41,983 nt of DNA from Caldilineaceae bacterium (GCA_023384455.1 JAHDWH010000027.1:1-41983), one strand, 5' to 3'. Positions 9,417 through 19,884 are shown, counted from the first letter of the stretch. Translations and numbers: made by a program. The notes: generated from the sequence alone by a model not told the origin.

Positions 9417-10748
9417 ATGAGCGCCGCCTTTGTGCCTTTGTGTCTTCGTGGTTTTGTATCTGTTCAGCTACCCCATCCTGCCCCTCCCCATTCCAGGGAG
9501 GGAACTGGAGCGGCTCCTCCCCCACTGTGGGGGAGGTTGGGAGGGGGTGCGCAGGTACGTGGTTTTTGTCTCTTTTTTGCGCTGTTCCTATTGGCCGGGT
9601 GCAGCCGGGGCGAAGAGCAGCTAAACATCAATCTGCGCGATATTCTGCCCGCGGAATGGAAGGCCGTGGAAAACTGGAAACCGGTCAATATCGACGCGGA
9701 CAGCGAGCAGGAGTATCTGCTCTTTTACACCTACGACGCCAGCACTACCGCCGACGGCCTTGCCATCGACGGTCCTATCGGCGGGGTGATCTACGACAGC
9801 CAGACCCCCGCCTCTGTCCCGGCCAACGAAGCGGACAGCCGCCCCCCTTCCCCCTGGCTACAGCCCTACGCGTTGCTCCCCAGCTATTGGAAGGGCGCCG
9901 GCTATGGCTTTATTGCGCCCCCCCAGGCCGCTTCCCCCTCCTCTTTTGAAGTCAAGCGGGTCTTTGCCGAGGAGACGAAGAATCGCTACTTTGAAGCCCT
10001 GGCGGCCCAACAGATCGCCAGCGCCGGGGCCACACCCACCCCCGCCGCCCTGCCCGCCAACGACGAACTGGTGGTCTATGGCGGCTCCAGCCCCATCGGC
10101 GGCGTCACCCACATCAGCATCTTCTGGTGGAGCAGCCCCCGGGAGGGCTACGGCAGCACGCAGATTTCTGCTTCCGGCGGGCTGAAGGTAGTCAAATGGG
10201 ACGGCGGGGCCAACCGCTCCCCCATACGCGAGGTGCGGGCCCGCTACGCCGAGGAAGACCGCAGCCAACTCTGCAAAGAATCCATCTTCACCCGCTATCT
10301 GGACCCGGACTTTACCAGCGAGGTCGCCTTCCGGCCCGCGGTATACTATCACGAAGGCCCCCGTTCCCTTATCTTCTGTTATGGCATTCCCGAAACGCCC
10401 TTCTACCCCGAAGCCATTGTCTTGGCCTATCTGCTGGACCCCCGGGGTCACCGGGAGATGGTGGCCGAGGATGCCCGTAAGAGTGTGGACGCCACCCTGG
10501 AAAGCTGGCTGCGGGTGACCGCTCTGCAATATCATCAGACAGTAGATGCCATTGGCCCCCGCATCGCGCTGCCTGGTGCCGCGCCCTTGCGCACAACCGT
10601 TCGGGCCTATCTGGTCTATCCCACCCAGACCGGGGAGGAAGCGCGGATTTACGAATTCACCCTGGAACACCTGCCCACCAATAACAGCCAGCGCACCACC
10701 GACCAATGGCGTATCGTGGGCGCTACGCCGGTTCAGCCAAAGGGGTAG
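9417..10748 (+). CDS. Hypothetical lipoprotein whose signal peptide is interrupted by an in-frame MITE
   Basis: ATG two bases after the folC stop; hydrophobic [13 protein letters not shown] lipobox; repeat-encoded peptide between start and lipobox. Confidence 0.82.
   Translation: MSAAFVPLCLRGFVSVQLPHPAPPHSREGTGAAPPPLWGRLGGGAQVRGFCLFFALFLLAGCSRGEEQLNINLRDILPAEWKAVENWKPVNIDADSEQEYLLFYTYDASTTADGLAIDGPIGGVIYDSQTPASVPANEADSRPPSPWLQPYALLPSYWKGAGYGFIAPPQAASPSSFEVKRVFAEETKNRYFEALAAQQIASAGATPTPAALPANDELVVYGGSSPIGGVTHISIFWWSSPREGYGSTQISASGGLKVVKWDGGANRSPIREVRARYAEEDRSQLCKESIFTRYLDPDFTSEVAFRPAVYYHEGPRSLIFCYGIPETPFYPEAIVLAYLLDPRGHREMVAEDARKSVDATLESWLRVTALQYHQTVDAIGPRIALPGAAPLRTTVRAYLVYPTQTGEEARIYEFTLEHLPTNNSQRTTDQWRIVGATPVQPKG
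9456..9558 (+). mobile_element. MITE copy C, 103 bp, inside the lipoprotein signal peptide
   Basis: Perfect 8-bp duplication GTGGTTTT at 9448-9455 and 9559-9566; ends GTATCTGTTCAGC ... GCGCAGGTAC. Confidence 0.92.
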
Positions 10749-10752
10749 ATGG

Positions 10753-12165
10753 ATGACCTTTGCCTATCGCCGCCCCTCCCCTGTCACAGCCCAGGCCGTG
10801 GCCGATCTGCTGGCTGGCGGCGAAAATGACCGATTGCTCTTTCTCTCTGCCAAAACCAGCGCCAACGCCCTGGCCGAGGGGCTGGCCGCCCTGGCCAACG
10901 CCCACGGCGGGGTGGCCCTGCTCGGCGTGACCCGGGGCGGCAAGCTCCAGAGTGGTAACGACCCGACAGAGATGCAGGAGCGGGCTGTGCAGGCCGGTCT
11001 GCTCACGGATCCCCCCCTGATCCTGCCCGCCTCCCAAATCGTCGAAGTAGAGGGCAATCCGCTGGTGGTCGTCCAGGTGCCGCCGGGCCTGCCCCATATC
11101 TACAGTCTGCAAGGCCGCTATCTCACCCGCACCGGGGGGCAGAATCGCCCGCTCACCACCCCGGAACTGCGCCGCCTGCTCTTTGACCGGGCCGACGCCG
11201 GTTTCGAGACAGGCGTGGCAGAGGGCGCAACCCTGGATGATCTGGACCGGGCCCAGATTCGCCGCTATCTCGAATCCATTCACGCCGGCCCCCAGGAGAA
11301 TGTAGGCCAGCTACTCGTCAGCCGGGGCTGTGTGATGGCCGGCGACGACGGCGACTATCTGCCGACCGCGGCGGGGATACTGCTCTTTGGCCGCAATCCC
11401 CAGCGCTTTTTGCGCAGCGCCGAAATTGTCTGCGTGCGCTACCCCGGCCCGGTTATGAGCGATGAGTTTGTGCGCCAGGAGATCGGCGGACCATTGGGGG
11501 ATCAGATTCGCCAGGCCGAAGCGTTTGTGGTGGGCAATATGCGCCGGGTTATGCGCATTGTCGGAATCACCCGGGAAGAGGTCCACGAATACCCGGTGGC
11601 AGTGGTGCGCGAGGCGATTGTCAATGCGGTGGCCCATCGGGATTACAGCATCCGGGGGGAAGGTATCCGTCTGCTGATGTTTGGTGACCGGCTGGAAATC
11701 TATAGCCCTGGACGGCTGCCCGGTCACGTCACCCTGGAAAATCTGCTGGAAGAGCGCTACAGCCGCAACGAGGCGATTGTGGCCGTTCTCAGCGATCTGG
11801 GCTACATCGAACGGCTGGGCTATGGCATCGACCGGATGATCGGCGCAATGGCTGGGCTGGGGCTGCCCGCGCCGGAATTTGCTGAAACCGCGGCCGGTTT
11901 TCAGGTCACGCTCCACTCCGCCAACGAGAGCCTGACCGCTCCCCATCCCCAGCCGCCGCCGGGCGTCCAGCCATTTCTCAACGAACGTCAGGAGATGGCG
12001 CTGGCCTTCTTGCAACAGACAGGCCGAATCACCAACAGCGATTACCAACAGCTGGTCCCCGATGTCAGCGCCGAGACCATCCGCCGGGACCTTTCCGATC
12101 TGGTGGAACGCAATCTGGTGATCCGCATCGGCTCCAAACGGGCTACCTACTATATTCTCAAATGA
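10753..12165 (+). CDS. ATP-binding protein with AlbA_2 (Schlafen-like) N-terminal domain and C-terminal winged-helix
   Basis: [47 protein letters not shown] motif typical of the family. Confidence 0.82.
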   Translation: MTFAYRRPSPVTAQAVADLLAGGENDRLLFLSAKTSANALAEGLAALANAHGGVALLGVTRGGKLQSGNDPTEMQERAVQAGLLTDPPLILPASQIVEVEGNPLVVVQVPPGLPHIYSLQGRYLTRTGGQNRPLTTPELRRLLFDRADAGFETGVAEGATLDDLDRAQIRRYLESIHAGPQENVGQLLVSRGCVMAGDDGDYLPTAAGILLFGRNPQRFLRSAEIVCVRYPGPVMSDEFVRQEIGGPLGDQIRQAEAFVVGNMRRVMRIVGITREEVHEYPVAVVREAIVNAVAHRDYSIRGEGIRLLMFGDRLEIYSPGRLPGHVTLENLLEERYSRNEAIVAVLSDLGYIERLGYGIDRMIGAMAGLGLPAPEFAETAAGFQVTLHSANESLTAPHPQPPPGVQPFLNERQEMALAFLQQTGRITNSDYQQLVPDVSAETIRRDLSDLVERNLVIRIGSKRATYYILK

Positions 12166-12321
12166 GAGAGTGGCAGGCAGAAGGTGGCAGGCGTCCACCC
12201 CATTCACAATTCATAATTCACTATTCACCATTCGCTATTTCTCCCTTCCATCCCCTCTCCACCATCTCCTTTTCCTCAAGTCGATAGCTTTTGACAGTTA
12301 AACGCTGGCACAATTCTAAAT

Positions 12322-12424
12322 GTATCTGTTCAGCCACCCCACCCTACCCCTCCCCATTCCAGGGAGGGAACTGGATCGACTCCTCTCCCAAAGTGGGGGA
12401 GGTTGGGTGGGGGTGAGCAGGTAC
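12322..12424 (+). mobile_element. MITE copy D, 103 bp, intergenic
   Basis: Perfect 8-bp duplication TTCTAAAT at 12314-12321 and 12425-12432; same ends as copy C. Confidence 0.93.
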
Positions 12425-12478
12425 TTCTAAATGTATCAATCAATTATCTCTCGTCCGTGTTTCCCCCGGAGGTTTTTT

Positions 12479-13642
12479 ATGCGTGGAATTTCTATCGTAG
12501 GTATCGGGCAGACGCCCGTAGGCGAACACTGGAATCTTTCCGCACGCCACCTGGCCCACAGCGCGCTCTCGGCGGCTATGCAGGACGCCAATATCGACCG
12601 GGCCGATGCCCTCTTTGTGGGCAATATGCTCAGCGGCTCCCTGCTGGAGCAAGAGCATCTGGCAACGCTGATTGCCGACTTCAGCGGTTTGCGCGGTGTG
12701 GAAGCGGCCAAAGTAGAGGCCGCCTGTGCCAGCGGTGCGGCTGCCCTGCGCGTGGGCTGTATGGCCGTTGCCAGCGGTATGCACGACGTTGTGATTGTGG
12801 CGGGTGTTGAAAAAATGACCGACACCCCCAGCGGCAGTACAACGGCTGGGCTGGCTACCGCAGCCGATGCCGAGTACGAGGCCGCCCACGGCATTACTTT
12901 TGTAGGTCTCAATGCACTGCTTATGCAGCGCTATCTCTATGAATACAATGTGCCCCTGGACGCCTTTGCCGGCTTCAGCATCAATGCCCACCGCAACGGG
13001 GCCAACAACCCCAACGCGATGTTCCAGCGGGCTATCGGGTTGAAAGAATATGTCAACGCCCCGATGATATCCACACCGATTAATATGATGGATAGCAGCC
13101 CGGTCTGCGATGGCGCGGCCGCGCTGGTTCTGGTCCCCACCGAGCGGGCCTCGGAGTTCACAGTCGGCCAGCACAGGGGCGCTGTGCAGATTCTTGCCAG
13201 CGCCAGCGCCACGGACACCCTGGCCGTACACGACCGCAAGGATCCGCTCTTTCTGGAAGCCGCCTATCTGAGCAGCCAGAAGGCCTATCTGCAGGGGGGT
13301 ATCACCCCGGACGAGATCGACTTCTTCGAGCTGCACGACGCCTTTACAATTATGAGCGCGTTAAGCCTGGAAGCCACCGGTTTTGCCCGGCGGGGCGAGG
13401 GTTGGCGTATGGCCTCCGACGTGGAGATCGGCATTGGCGGGCGGCTGCCCATCAGCACAATGGGCGGGCTGAAAAGCCGGGGGCATCCGGTGGGCGCAAC
13501 CGGTGTCTATCAAATTGTGGAGACTGTACTCCAATTGACCGGACAGGCGGGGAAGAACCAGGTGAAAAATCCCCGGATTGGGATGGCCCAGAATATCGGC
13601 GGCAGCGGCGCGACGATTGTGACCCACATCCTGGGGGTCTGA
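12479..13642 (+). CDS. Thiolase family protein (acetyl-CoA acetyltransferase-like)
   Basis: VEAACASGAAALRVG active-site region, ELHDAFTIMSALSLEATGF, GGLKSRGHPVGATGVYQ. Confidence 0.9.
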   Translation: MRGISIVGIGQTPVGEHWNLSARHLAHSALSAAMQDANIDRADALFVGNMLSGSLLEQEHLATLIADFSGLRGVEAAKVEAACASGAAALRVGCMAVASGMHDVVIVAGVEKMTDTPSGSTTAGLATAADAEYEAAHGITFVGLNALLMQRYLYEYNVPLDAFAGFSINAHRNGANNPNAMFQRAIGLKEYVNAPMISTPINMMDSSPVCDGAAALVLVPTERASEFTVGQHRGAVQILASASATDTLAVHDRKDPLFLEAAYLSSQKAYLQGGITPDEIDFFELHDAFTIMSALSLEATGFARRGEGWRMASDVEIGIGGRLPISTMGGLKSRGHPVGATGVYQIVETVLQLTGQAGKNQVKNPRIGMAQNIGGSGATIVTHILGV

Positions 13643-13883
13643 TTGGCCGTAGAAAGGGATGGTTTCCTACTGCCAAAAGCTACCAAACCCGGCCAATGGC
13701 GGCTTTCGATAGAGAATGAGCGTTGAAATTGGGCATAATTGCCACAGCAGCACGCACAATCTAATCGAATGTGCCTTTTGGGGGATATTCTTCCAGCGTA
13801 TTTTGCGTAGATTTAATTACAAGTGTAACGACGCTGACGAAGCTCACCCAATCGGGTGCATAAACAAACTAAGGACACTTTCT

Positions 13884-14288
13884 ATGGGAATCGCATCTGC
13901 CTGGCGCACCAAACAACAACGCTACTCTCTGCGCGGTGAAGTCTGCCCGGATTGTCACCAGGCCATCTTTCCGCCCCGGGATGTGTGCCCCCATTGCAGC
14001 CAACAGGCCGGACCTGTCCACGCAATGAGCGGGCGGGGCGAAGTATTCAGCTTTACAAAGATGTTCAGTGTGCCCGACGGCTTCAAAGATCAGCGCCCCT
14101 ACACTGTGGCTCTGGTCAAGTTGGAAGAGGGGCCGATGGTCACTGCCCAGTTGACCGATCTCACCGAAGGTGATGTGAGTATCGGCATGAAGGTAGAAAT
14201 GGTCACCCGCAAGCTGCGCGAAGAGGGCAACGACGGCCAGATTGTTTATGGCTACAAATTCCGCCCTGCCCTGGCCGTGGCCAGCTAA
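13884..14288 (+). CDS. Zn-ribbon / OB-fold protein (DUF35 family)
   Basis: CPDCHQAIFPPRDVCPHCSQ zinc ribbon followed by FSFTKMFSVPDGF...VALVKLEEGPMVTAQLTD. Confidence 0.88.
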   Translation: MGIASAWRTKQQRYSLRGEVCPDCHQAIFPPRDVCPHCSQQAGPVHAMSGRGEVFSFTKMFSVPDGFKDQRPYTVALVKLEEGPMVTAQLTDLTEGDVSIGMKVEMVTRKLREEGNDGQIVYGYKFRPALAVAS

Positions 14289-14310
14289 TTGGGAGCAAAA
14301 TCGTATAGCC

Positions 14311-14351
14311 AAAATGCAGAGAGACGGCGCGCCGTCTCTCTGCATTTTTTT
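14311..14351 (+). terminator. Intrinsic terminator
   Basis: AAAATGCAGAGAGACGGCGCGCCGTCTCTCTGCATTTTTTT, long perfect stem followed by T-run, downstream of the DUF35 gene. Confidence 0.9.
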
Positions 14352-14413
14352 CTCTGCCAATGGTAGACAATTGTCCTTTCCTATGGGATAATACCGGGCA
14401 GGAGGCATTACGC

Positions 14414-15667
14414 ATGACGAATACGTTGCAATACCCCAGTTATCTGGACTGCGTTGCAGGGATTTTAGGCTGTTCCGCCGAGCCGCTTTTGGTGGATGAA
14501 CTGGTGAATCGGGTCAAAGCCCAGCGGCCTACCGGCAAAGGTGTGCGCAGCGCGGTCTATCAGGCCATTGGCAAACTCTATCAGGCTGTCCCCGTTGCCC
14601 AGGCAACCTTCGGCTGGCTCCCTACACTGCTCCAGGGACAGACCTTTCGCCATCCTCTGAACAACTCCGAAATGCAACGGGGCAATCTGTTGATGGACGA
14701 GTTGGAGCACGCACTCTTTTTCCCCGAGTTTTTTCAGGACCATCAGCCAGACGCCCGTCTGGTTCGGCTGCATCTGATGGGCGGCCCTGTCCTGGAAGTA
14801 CACGCCGCGGTGGATCAGGAGACCTGGGCCTTGCGTATGGGCAAGGATTTTCTGGATTGGGTGGATGAAGCGGGGGGGGCGGCCTACGATGACCTGCTGA
14901 TTCACGTCTTGGACGCCGCCGCCGGCGAGTACAGTATGCGTTTGCAGCCCCGGGAAGGGCGGCAGGAAGCAGAAATCCACGAACGCAATCTGCACATGGC
15001 CCGCACTGCCGAGGCGATTGTCAGCGGGGATCGCAAGTCCCGCTCGGCTATGCCTGTTTGGGAGCTGGCCGCCGCGCTCATCGGGCGGGGTGTCTTTGCC
15101 GATACTGTCGCGCCCGACGATATGCACTTTGTGCTCCACGAACACAGCACCCTGCGTCTGTTGGACGATCTGGGCTATGCCCAGGCCAGCCGGGAGTATC
15201 TGCGCCGGGAGAAGCGCCAACACGAGAAGAGTGTCGGTCGTTATGATGGCGAGACACCGCCCTGGCTGGAGACTGGTCAAGGCAGCGGCAGGCAACCCGC
15301 TGGACGGGAGGTGCCGGACCTTTTTGACGACGAGGGCGATGGCGACGGCTTCTGGGATGTGGTGGAAGACAATGTGACCGATTTTTCCGATATGGAAGCG
15401 GCACATTGCGAGGGGTATCAGTACTATCTGAGTGAGTTCAAGCTCTTCATGCCGGCAGAAGACCCGCTAGGCCATATGGATTATCACCTGCTGGAGGCCG
15501 AACTGGAGACACTGGTGGGGTTGGAGCATGAATTTGGCTATCTGATGCCCGAACAGGCCGAACGCAAACAGGCCCTGGCCGCCCGTCTCTTTATCGATCC
15601 CGATATGTTCTATGGCGGCGATTGGGATCAGTCAGACTACGACGCCCCCCCCTATTGGGACAATTGA
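14414..15667 (+). CDS. Conserved-looking hypothetical protein
   Basis: ATG with long open frame MTNTLQYPSYLDCVAGILGCSAEPLL...; acidic C-terminus; no family recognised. Confidence 0.75.
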   Translation: MTNTLQYPSYLDCVAGILGCSAEPLLVDELVNRVKAQRPTGKGVRSAVYQAIGKLYQAVPVAQATFGWLPTLLQGQTFRHPLNNSEMQRGNLLMDELEHALFFPEFFQDHQPDARLVRLHLMGGPVLEVHAAVDQETWALRMGKDFLDWVDEAGGAAYDDLLIHVLDAAAGEYSMRLQPREGRQEAEIHERNLHMARTAEAIVSGDRKSRSAMPVWELAAALIGRGVFADTVAPDDMHFVLHEHSTLRLLDDLGYAQASREYLRREKRQHEKSVGRYDGETPPWLETGQGSGRQPAGREVPDLFDDEGDGDGFWDVVEDNVTDFSDMEAAHCEGYQYYLSEFKLFMPAEDPLGHMDYHLLEAELETLVGLEHEFGYLMPEQAERKQALAARLFIDPDMFYGGDWDQSDYDAPPYWDN

Positions 15668-15670
15668 GCA

Positions 15671-15991
15671 TTGTCGAAGCCAGTCAACTGCCGCTATTTT
15701 TTCGGCGATTATCACCGGGGAGCCAATCTGGAAAAGTGCCGGTTGCTGGAAGCCAGCCCCGACAACGCCCGCCCCTGGCAGCGCAAACTCTGTGATAGCT
15801 GCCCCGTGCCAGCGCTTCTGCACACAAGCACCTGTCTCGATCTGCTCTTGGAAGCCGAAGTGCAGAAGGGCTTCCTGCGCGAACGTGTAGAAGTGACTTT
15901 CGCAGTATGCGCCCGCCACCTCCAGCAGTTGGAAGACCCCCACCATTGCCCCGGGTGCGCCGCTGAACAGCAACTGCTCGGCGGCGGTTGA
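15671..15991 (+). CDS. Small cysteine-rich (probable metal-binding) hypothetical protein
   Basis: TTG start 3 bp after the previous stop; eight Cys including CDSC and CPGC. Confidence 0.65.
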   Translation: MSKPVNCRYFFGDYHRGANLEKCRLLEASPDNARPWQRKLCDSCPVPALLHTSTCLDLLLEAEVQKGFLRERVEVTFAVCARHLQQLEDPHHCPGCAAEQQLLGGG

Positions 15992-16000
15992 TATCTTCTC

Positions 16001-16960
16001 CTATTTTCGCGCTTGCGAAGCCACGGCCGTTGTGCCCCGGTTTCCTGTCAGGTTCTGCCAACCCGCGCCGATGGCTGTGGAAAGTCGGTGTATGGCCGAA
16101 GGCTTCTCCGTCAGTGGATGGTTGTGTTTGGTGTTCAGCGCGCCCAGATAATTTTGGGTCGTAGTGTAACCCGCTTCGTAGAGCCGCTGGGATTGGGACC
16201 ATTCGTTAATATCCGGCATATTCTCGGCCCAGAGACGGATGTTATACAGCCGGGGCTTGCGGGCTACACTCGTCAACAGCAGGTCGTGTTCGGCTTGCAG
16301 ACGCAGCATTGTGCTGATGCTGCGGTTGATAATCGACGAGACCCCCCGCTGAATCTGCTCGCTGGCGTTGGGTTCGTCCCAGATGTGCAGCGCGTAGATT
16401 TCGGTGGCACCTTTCTCAATCGCTACGCGCAGGGGCAGGGGGGTGACTGTGCCACCGTCAATGTAGCGCTCGCCATCGACTGTCCAGGGCGGGTGAACCG
16501 GCGGCAGGGCAGTACTCGCCATCAGTGCATCCAGCACCCGGTCGCCCGGCTCTTGGCCAAAGATGCGCATCTTTTCGCTGATCAGGTGCGTGGCTGTGAT
16601 GTAGAGAGGGATCTTCCCTTCCAGCGCGCCAAAGGTCAACGCTGGATCGATTCCATTGCGCTGCAAATAGGCGTAGAAGTTCCGGTTGTCATAGAGGGAG
16701 TCTTTTCCTCTAACGACTCGCCAGAGGACCTGTAGACCCTTGCCGGGATAGACATCCTCTTTGGTCGTCTTTTTCCATACGTCGAGCAGTCGCTCGATTT
16801 GGGTCAGCGAATACTCTCGGGCGATGAAGGCTGCGTTCAGCGCCCCCGCCGAGCAGCCGATGATCATATCCGGGGCAATGTTGTGCTCCAGCAGCGCGCG
16901 CAAGGCACCGACCTGCAAGCCCCCCCGATTTCCTCCTCCACTCAAAACAAGTGCGCGCAT
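16001..16960 (-). CDS. Patatin-like phospholipase family protein
   Basis: MRALVLSGGGNRGGLQVGALRALLE, GCSAGALNAAF (GxSxG), DGGTVTPLPLRVAIEKGA (DGG). Confidence 0.9.
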   Translation of the reverse strand: MRALVLSGGGNRGGLQVGALRALLEHNIAPDMIIGCSAGALNAAFIAREYSLTQIERLLDVWKKTTKEDVYPGKGLQVLWRVVRGKDSLYDNRNFYAYLQRNGIDPALTFGALEGKIPLYITATHLISEKMRIFGQEPGDRVLDALMASTALPPVHPPWTVDGERYIDGGTVTPLPLRVAIEKGATEIYALHIWDEPNASEQIQRGVSSIINRSISTMLRLQAEHDLLLTSVARKPRLYNIRLWAENMPDINEWSQSQRLYEAGYTTTQNYLGALNTKHNHPLTEKPSAIHRLSTAIGAGWQNLTGNRGTTAVASQARK

Positions 16961-17155
16961 AGGATACCACCTTTCCGAAACCAGCGGTTTCGCGGACTCC
17001 TGCAACACCCCATTGTGTTGTCTGGGATTAAGTATAACATACGCTATTTTCGTCTCTGGTGGGAATAGTACATAAGTGCGCAAAAATGTTGTGGGCTTGT
17101 GTGGTTGGCTATTTGCCCGCCACGCGCTTGTGCTATAGAATAAGCCATAACTGCA

Positions 17156-17250
17156 TAGATGGGGAGCTTGGATGTGCCAGGCTGAGAGGACAACCGACCA
17201 GTTGTCGACCCGTGGACCTGATCTGGGTAATGCCAGCGTAGGAAGCAAAT
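17156..17250 (+). promoter_or_regulatory. TPP (THI-box) riboswitch
   Basis: GGCTGAGAGGAC...GACCCGTGGACCTGATCTGGGTAATGCCAGCGTAGGAAGC matches the conserved TPP aptamer core. Confidence 0.96.
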
Positions 17251-17254
17251 TGCC

Positions 17255-17284
17255 AAGCCTGCCCAGATCGAGCAGGCTTTTTTG
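17255..17284 (+). terminator. Intrinsic terminator, probable expression platform of the TPP riboswitch
   Basis: AAGCCTGC-CCAGATCGA-GCAGGCTT followed by TTTTTGTTT. Confidence 0.88.
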
Positions 17285-17329
17285 TTTGGCCGGTTGGTTG
17301 ATTGGTTTCTTTTGGAAAGGATGACTGGT

Positions 17330-18418
17330 ATGAAAAATGAATGGTTGACGCGGTATGCGAGTCGTATAGCAGTTTTGGCTCTTTTGTGGCTCCTGGGGGC
17401 CGGGTGTACGCCGGTGGCCGATCTTTCGTCCCTGCCGGGACAGGCAAAACCCGGGGCGCTGGTGGTGGCATCCCACGATTCTTTCAGCGCCAGCGAAGAG
17501 GTGCTGGCCGATTTCAGCGCAGAGACGGGTATTGAACTTCAGTTTCTGGCATTGGGCGACGCAGGCGAAGCCCTGAACAAAATGATTCTCAGCAAAGACG
17601 CGCCTCTGGCGGATATTTTCTTTGGCGTGGACAATACATTCCTCAGCCGGGCCCTGGCCGCGGAGATTTTTCTGCCCTATGCCTCGCCGCTCCTGGCCCA
17701 GATTCCCGATGTGTACGAGCTGGACCCGGAGCAGCGCCTCTTGCCTGTGGACTACGGCTTTGTCAATCTGAACGCCGATCGAGGGTGGTTTGCCGAGAAG
17801 GGACTGCCTATCCCTGCCACTCTGGAAGAACTGGCCCAGCCGGCCTACAAAGGATTGCTGGTGGTCGAAAATCCAGCCTCCTCTTCCCCCGGATTGGCCT
17901 TTCTGTTGGCGACGATTGCCTACTTTGGCGAGGAGGGCTATCTGGACTATTGGCGGGCCTTGCGCGCCAACGATGTGTTGGTGACCGATGGCTGGAGCGA
18001 AGCCTATTTTGAACATTTTACTGTGGGTGGCGGCGGGGATCGACCGCTGGTTGTCTCCTACAGCAGCAGCCCGCCTGCGGATGTGCTCTTTGCCGGGGAT
18101 GGGCGCACAGAACCGGCCAGTGTGAATGTGAACCCGCCGGGGGGCACCTTCCGTCAGATCGAGTTTGTGGGGATTGTGGCGGGCACAAAACAGGAGGCGG
18201 CAGCCCGGCGCTTTGTGGACTTTCTCTTAGACCGCGCATTTCAGGAGGATATCCCCCTGCAGATGTTCGTCTATCCGGTCAACAGCCGTGCGGCCCTGCC
18301 CGATCTTTTCGTCCAGTTTGGCGAAACCCCGGATGATCCGGCGGTGGTGGACCCGGCAGCTATCGAGGCCAACCGGGAAGGCTGGATCGCTGCCTGGACG
18401 GATGTGATGGTGCGCTGA
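17330..18418 (+). CDS. thiB: Thiamine ABC transporter substrate-binding lipoprotein (ThiB/TbpA family)
   Basis: Lipobox LLGAGC; periplasmic binding protein with [15 protein letters not shown]; directly downstream of TPP riboswitch. Confidence 0.85.
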   Translation: MKNEWLTRYASRIAVLALLWLLGAGCTPVADLSSLPGQAKPGALVVASHDSFSASEEVLADFSAETGIELQFLALGDAGEALNKMILSKDAPLADIFFGVDNTFLSRALAAEIFLPYASPLLAQIPDVYELDPEQRLLPVDYGFVNLNADRGWFAEKGLPIPATLEELAQPAYKGLLVVENPASSSPGLAFLLATIAYFGEEGYLDYWRALRANDVLVTDGWSEAYFEHFTVGGGGDRPLVVSYSSSPPADVLFAGDGRTEPASVNVNPPGGTFRQIEFVGIVAGTKQEAAARRFVDFLLDRAFQEDIPLQMFVYPVNSRAALPDLFVQFGETPDDPAVVDPAAIEANREGWIAAWTDVMVR

Positions 18419-18459
18419 TTGGGCGTCTGAGCGGATGAAGGGTGAAACGTGAGATCGGG

Positions 18460-19884
18460 CTAACTCTTCTCGCGTTTCACCTTTTCATTCCCCGGCAGCC
18501 AGACGAAAAAGACGCTCCCTCTTTCCTCTCCCGGCGCAGGACTCACCGCCCAGATACGTCCGGCGTGGGCCTCCACCAGTTGACGGGCGATCGTCAGCCC
18601 CAGTCCAGAGCTGCCCGTCCCTCGGCTGCGGGAAGGGTCGCCCCGATAGAAGCGGTCGAAGATGTGGGGCAGGTCCGCGGCGGCAATGCCGGGACCGCTG
18701 TCCTGCACGGAAAGGAGCAGTCCGCCGTCCTGTGCGCTGACAGCCACTTCGATTTTGCCCCCGGCAGGGGTGTGGCGCAGGGCGTTGGAGAGCAGATTGG
18801 AGAGCACCTGGCCCATACGCTGGCTGTCCGCCCACAGCCGGGTGGCTGGGGTCACCTGCCATTCCAGCCGGATACCCGCTTGCTGGGCGCTGGGCAGCAG
18901 ACCGCTGACGATCCGCTCGACCAGTTCCCCCATCTCCACCTCGGCCCTGTCCAGCGAAAGATGACCGGCCTCCGCATTGGCAAGGGTGCGCAGGTCCTCC
19001 ACCAGACGGCCCAGCAGCAGGGTCTCCGCGTGGATGGGGTCCAGGCTCTCCGCGGTCAAGGGGAAAATACCGTCCTGCAGCGCTTCGACAGTGCCCTGAA
19101 TGGCGGTGAGGGGGGTGCGCAGTTCGTGGGCCACATCGGCCATCAGATGGCGGCGCAGGGTTTCCTGGGTTTCCAGCGCGGCGGCCATCCGGTTGAAGGC
19201 GTTGCCCAACTGGCCCAGCTCATCCTGCCCCTGGACAGGTACCCGCACCGTCAGATCGCCCTGACCCACACGGCTGGAGGCATCGCGCAGAGCGGTCAGC
19301 GGGTGGGTAATCTGGCGCACAAGCACAATCGCCAGGGCAAAGGCCACCAGCCCGGCCAACAGACCGGCAATCAGCGCGGCCCGGGTGACACCGGAAAGCA
19401 GGTCGCTGCCGTCGCCGGTGGTCCCGCGCATCGGCTCGCCGTCGATGAGCAATATCCCTACCTGCCGCCCGTCCACCCGGATCGGCCAGGGCTGGCCGGT
19501 CGGGTTGGCCCGATTCTGTGCGCCGCGGCTCTGTGAGCGACTGCCTAGCAGCGCCAATATTTGGCCGTTTTCGTCCACCAGCGCAATCCCGCTGTCATAC
19601 ATCCCCATCGCATGGCCCATCATTCCGCCCATCATCCCGCCGCTGGAAGCACTGCGCACCACCTGGCGCAGGCCGGTGTCGATGCCCTGCCAGCCGCCCT
19701 GCTGCTGGTAATAGGTGGCCAGGTCCTCCTGCAAATGTTCGGGCTGGAACATCTGGTCGTCGGCCATAAAGTGGGAGAAGCGGGTAGCCGCGCCCTGGCG
19801 GGTGAGCAGAACCGTCGTTGCCACGCCCAGGACGATAATCAGCGTAAACGCGCCCAGCAGTTTGACCCACAAGCGTTGGCTCAT
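18460..19884 (-). CDS. HAMP-domain sensor histidine kinase
   Basis: [14 protein letters not shown] (H-box), [50 protein letters not shown]; Met/His motif [14 protein letters not shown] in the extracytoplasmic region. Confidence 0.95.
   Translation of the reverse strand: MSQRLWVKLLGAFTLIIVLGVATTVLLTRQGAATRFSHFMADDQMFQPEHLQEDLATYYQQQGGWQGIDTGLRQVVRSASSGGMMGGMMGHAMGMYDSGIALVDENGQILALLGSRSQSRGAQNRANPTGQPWPIRVDGRQVGILLIDGEPMRGTTGDGSDLLSGVTRAALIAGLLAGLVAFALAIVLVRQITHPLTALRDASSRVGQGDLTVRVPVQGQDELGQLGNAFNRMAAALETQETLRRHLMADVAHELRTPLTAIQGTVEALQDGIFPLTAESLDPIHAETLLLGRLVEDLRTLANAEAGHLSLDRAEVEMGELVERIVSGLLPSAQQAGIRLEWQVTPATRLWADSQRMGQVLSNLLSNALRHTPAGGKIEVAVSAQDGGLLLSVQDSGPGIAAADLPHIFDRFYRGDPSRSRGTGSSGLGLTIARQLVEAHAGRIWAVSPAPGEERGSVFFVWLPGNEKVKREKS

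Noticed and set aside
9430-9624. [29 protein letters not shown]... reading through MITE copy C in another frame
   Set aside because: It is the alternate open frame of the element; the frame linking the ATG at 9417 with the lipobox is better supported.
16001-18016. 671-aa ORF ending in the patatin
   Set aside because: The N-terminal half reads antisense through thiB, the terminator and the TPP riboswitch; the true patatin start MRALVLSGGGNRGG is at 16960.
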